In this document: one piece after another, positions 63,987 to 64,000 of the stretch
Layout of the letters: each line of letters starts with the position of its first letter
How positions within the stretch are numbered: position 1 is the stretch's first letter
From: Pseudomonas taiwanensis
GTDB taxonomy: Bacteria; Pseudomonadota; Gammaproteobacteria; Pseudomonadales; Pseudomonadaceae
Assembly: GCF_013393345.1 (NCBI RefSeq)
Contig: NZ_QJRF01000069.1
Coordinates: forward strand, 411,558-475,557
Direction: 5' to 3'
Length of the DNA: 64,000 nucleotides
Translations under genes and position numbers: made by a program
The notes under the pieces: model-generated
What the model was told of the DNA's origin: nothing
What the model saw: the letters and a program-made list of their open reading frames with translations, nothing else
Database searches by the model: none

Positions 63987-64000
63987 GAACTGAAGAGTTT
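63987..64000 (+). rRNA. rrs: 16S ribosomal RNA, first bases (partial)
   Basis: GAACTGAAGAGTTT at the window end is the conserved 5' end of Pseudomonas 16S rRNA. The preceding promoters, boxA and leader confirm that an rRNA operon starts here and continues past the window. Confidence 0.92.

Overview
The window is a contiguous, GC-rich stretch of a Pseudomonas chromosome (sensu lato, in the broad aeruginosa/resinovorans neighbourhood). The evidence is the polA - ersA - engB - cytochrome c5 - cytochrome c4 - dsbA - endonuclease/exonuclease/phosphatase - dgcH - ampDh2 - kinB - algB order, which matches P. aeruginosa as I remember it, together with Pseudomonas-type REP repeats and Pseudomonas-specific families such as DUF2388. 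The exact species cannot be fixed by eye. Nearly every base is housekeeping or accessory chromosome. I see no prophage, integrase, transposase, CRISPR array or tRNA.

Layout. 1-8.9 kb: end of polA, an ErsA-type small RNA with an AlgU-like promoter, engB, two periplasmic cytochromes c, dsbA, an EEP hydrolase, a diguanylate cyclase, a DASH-type cryptochrome/photolyase, a MarC membrane protein and the lipoprotein amidase AmpDh2. 8.9-13.6 kb: the kinB/algB two-component pair, transcribed leftward, faces a set of small envelope genes ending in an Ivy-like protein. A textbook -24/-12 (sigma-54) promoter and two inverted repeats lie between them. 13.9-19.4 kb: wrbA, gltP, a SpmA-SpmB fusion, a DUF5924 membrane protein and a GNAT acetyltransferase. 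19.4-23.9 kb: a signalling block with a PAS chemoreceptor, a globin-coupled GGDEF-EAL protein and a small protein preceded by an Anr (FNR)-type box. 24-28.7 kb: BASS transporter, SDR epimerase, AraC regulator, Na/Pi cotransporter. 29-37.8 kb: recC, recB, recD. 38-44.3 kb: a small secreted protein, a papain-like peptidase joined to a serine hydrolase, TerC, CitMHS and AEC transporters, a GFA protein. 44.5-48.1 kb: a DUF4105 protein, two DUF2388 paralogues, two DUF1127 mini-proteins. 48.4-53.2 kb: CoA-transferase and the split transhydrogenase pntAA-pntAB-pntB. 53.8-59.7 kb: a MalT-like LuxR regulator, DUF1329 and DUF1302 proteins. 59.8-63.4 kb: gcdR, gcdH and a class III CoA-transferase (glutarate/lysine catabolism). 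63.4-64.0 kb: three tandem rRNA promoters, an antitermination leader and the first bases of a 16S rRNA gene.

The themes that tie genes together are envelope stress and alginate control (ersA, kinB/algB, ampDh2, Ivy-like, dsbA), c-di-GMP and oxygen sensing (dgcH, globin-coupled sensor, Anr box), DNA repair (polA, recBCD, photolyase) and carboxylate/CoA metabolism (gltP, citM, CoA-transferases, gcdH, pnt). Interspersed REP-type palindromes of several sequence classes sit in the intergenic gaps. The least-explained items are the peptidase/serine-hydrolase fusion at 38.5 kb, the DUF4105-DUF2388 cluster at 44.5-47.3 kb, and the LuxR-DUF1329-DUF1302 unit.
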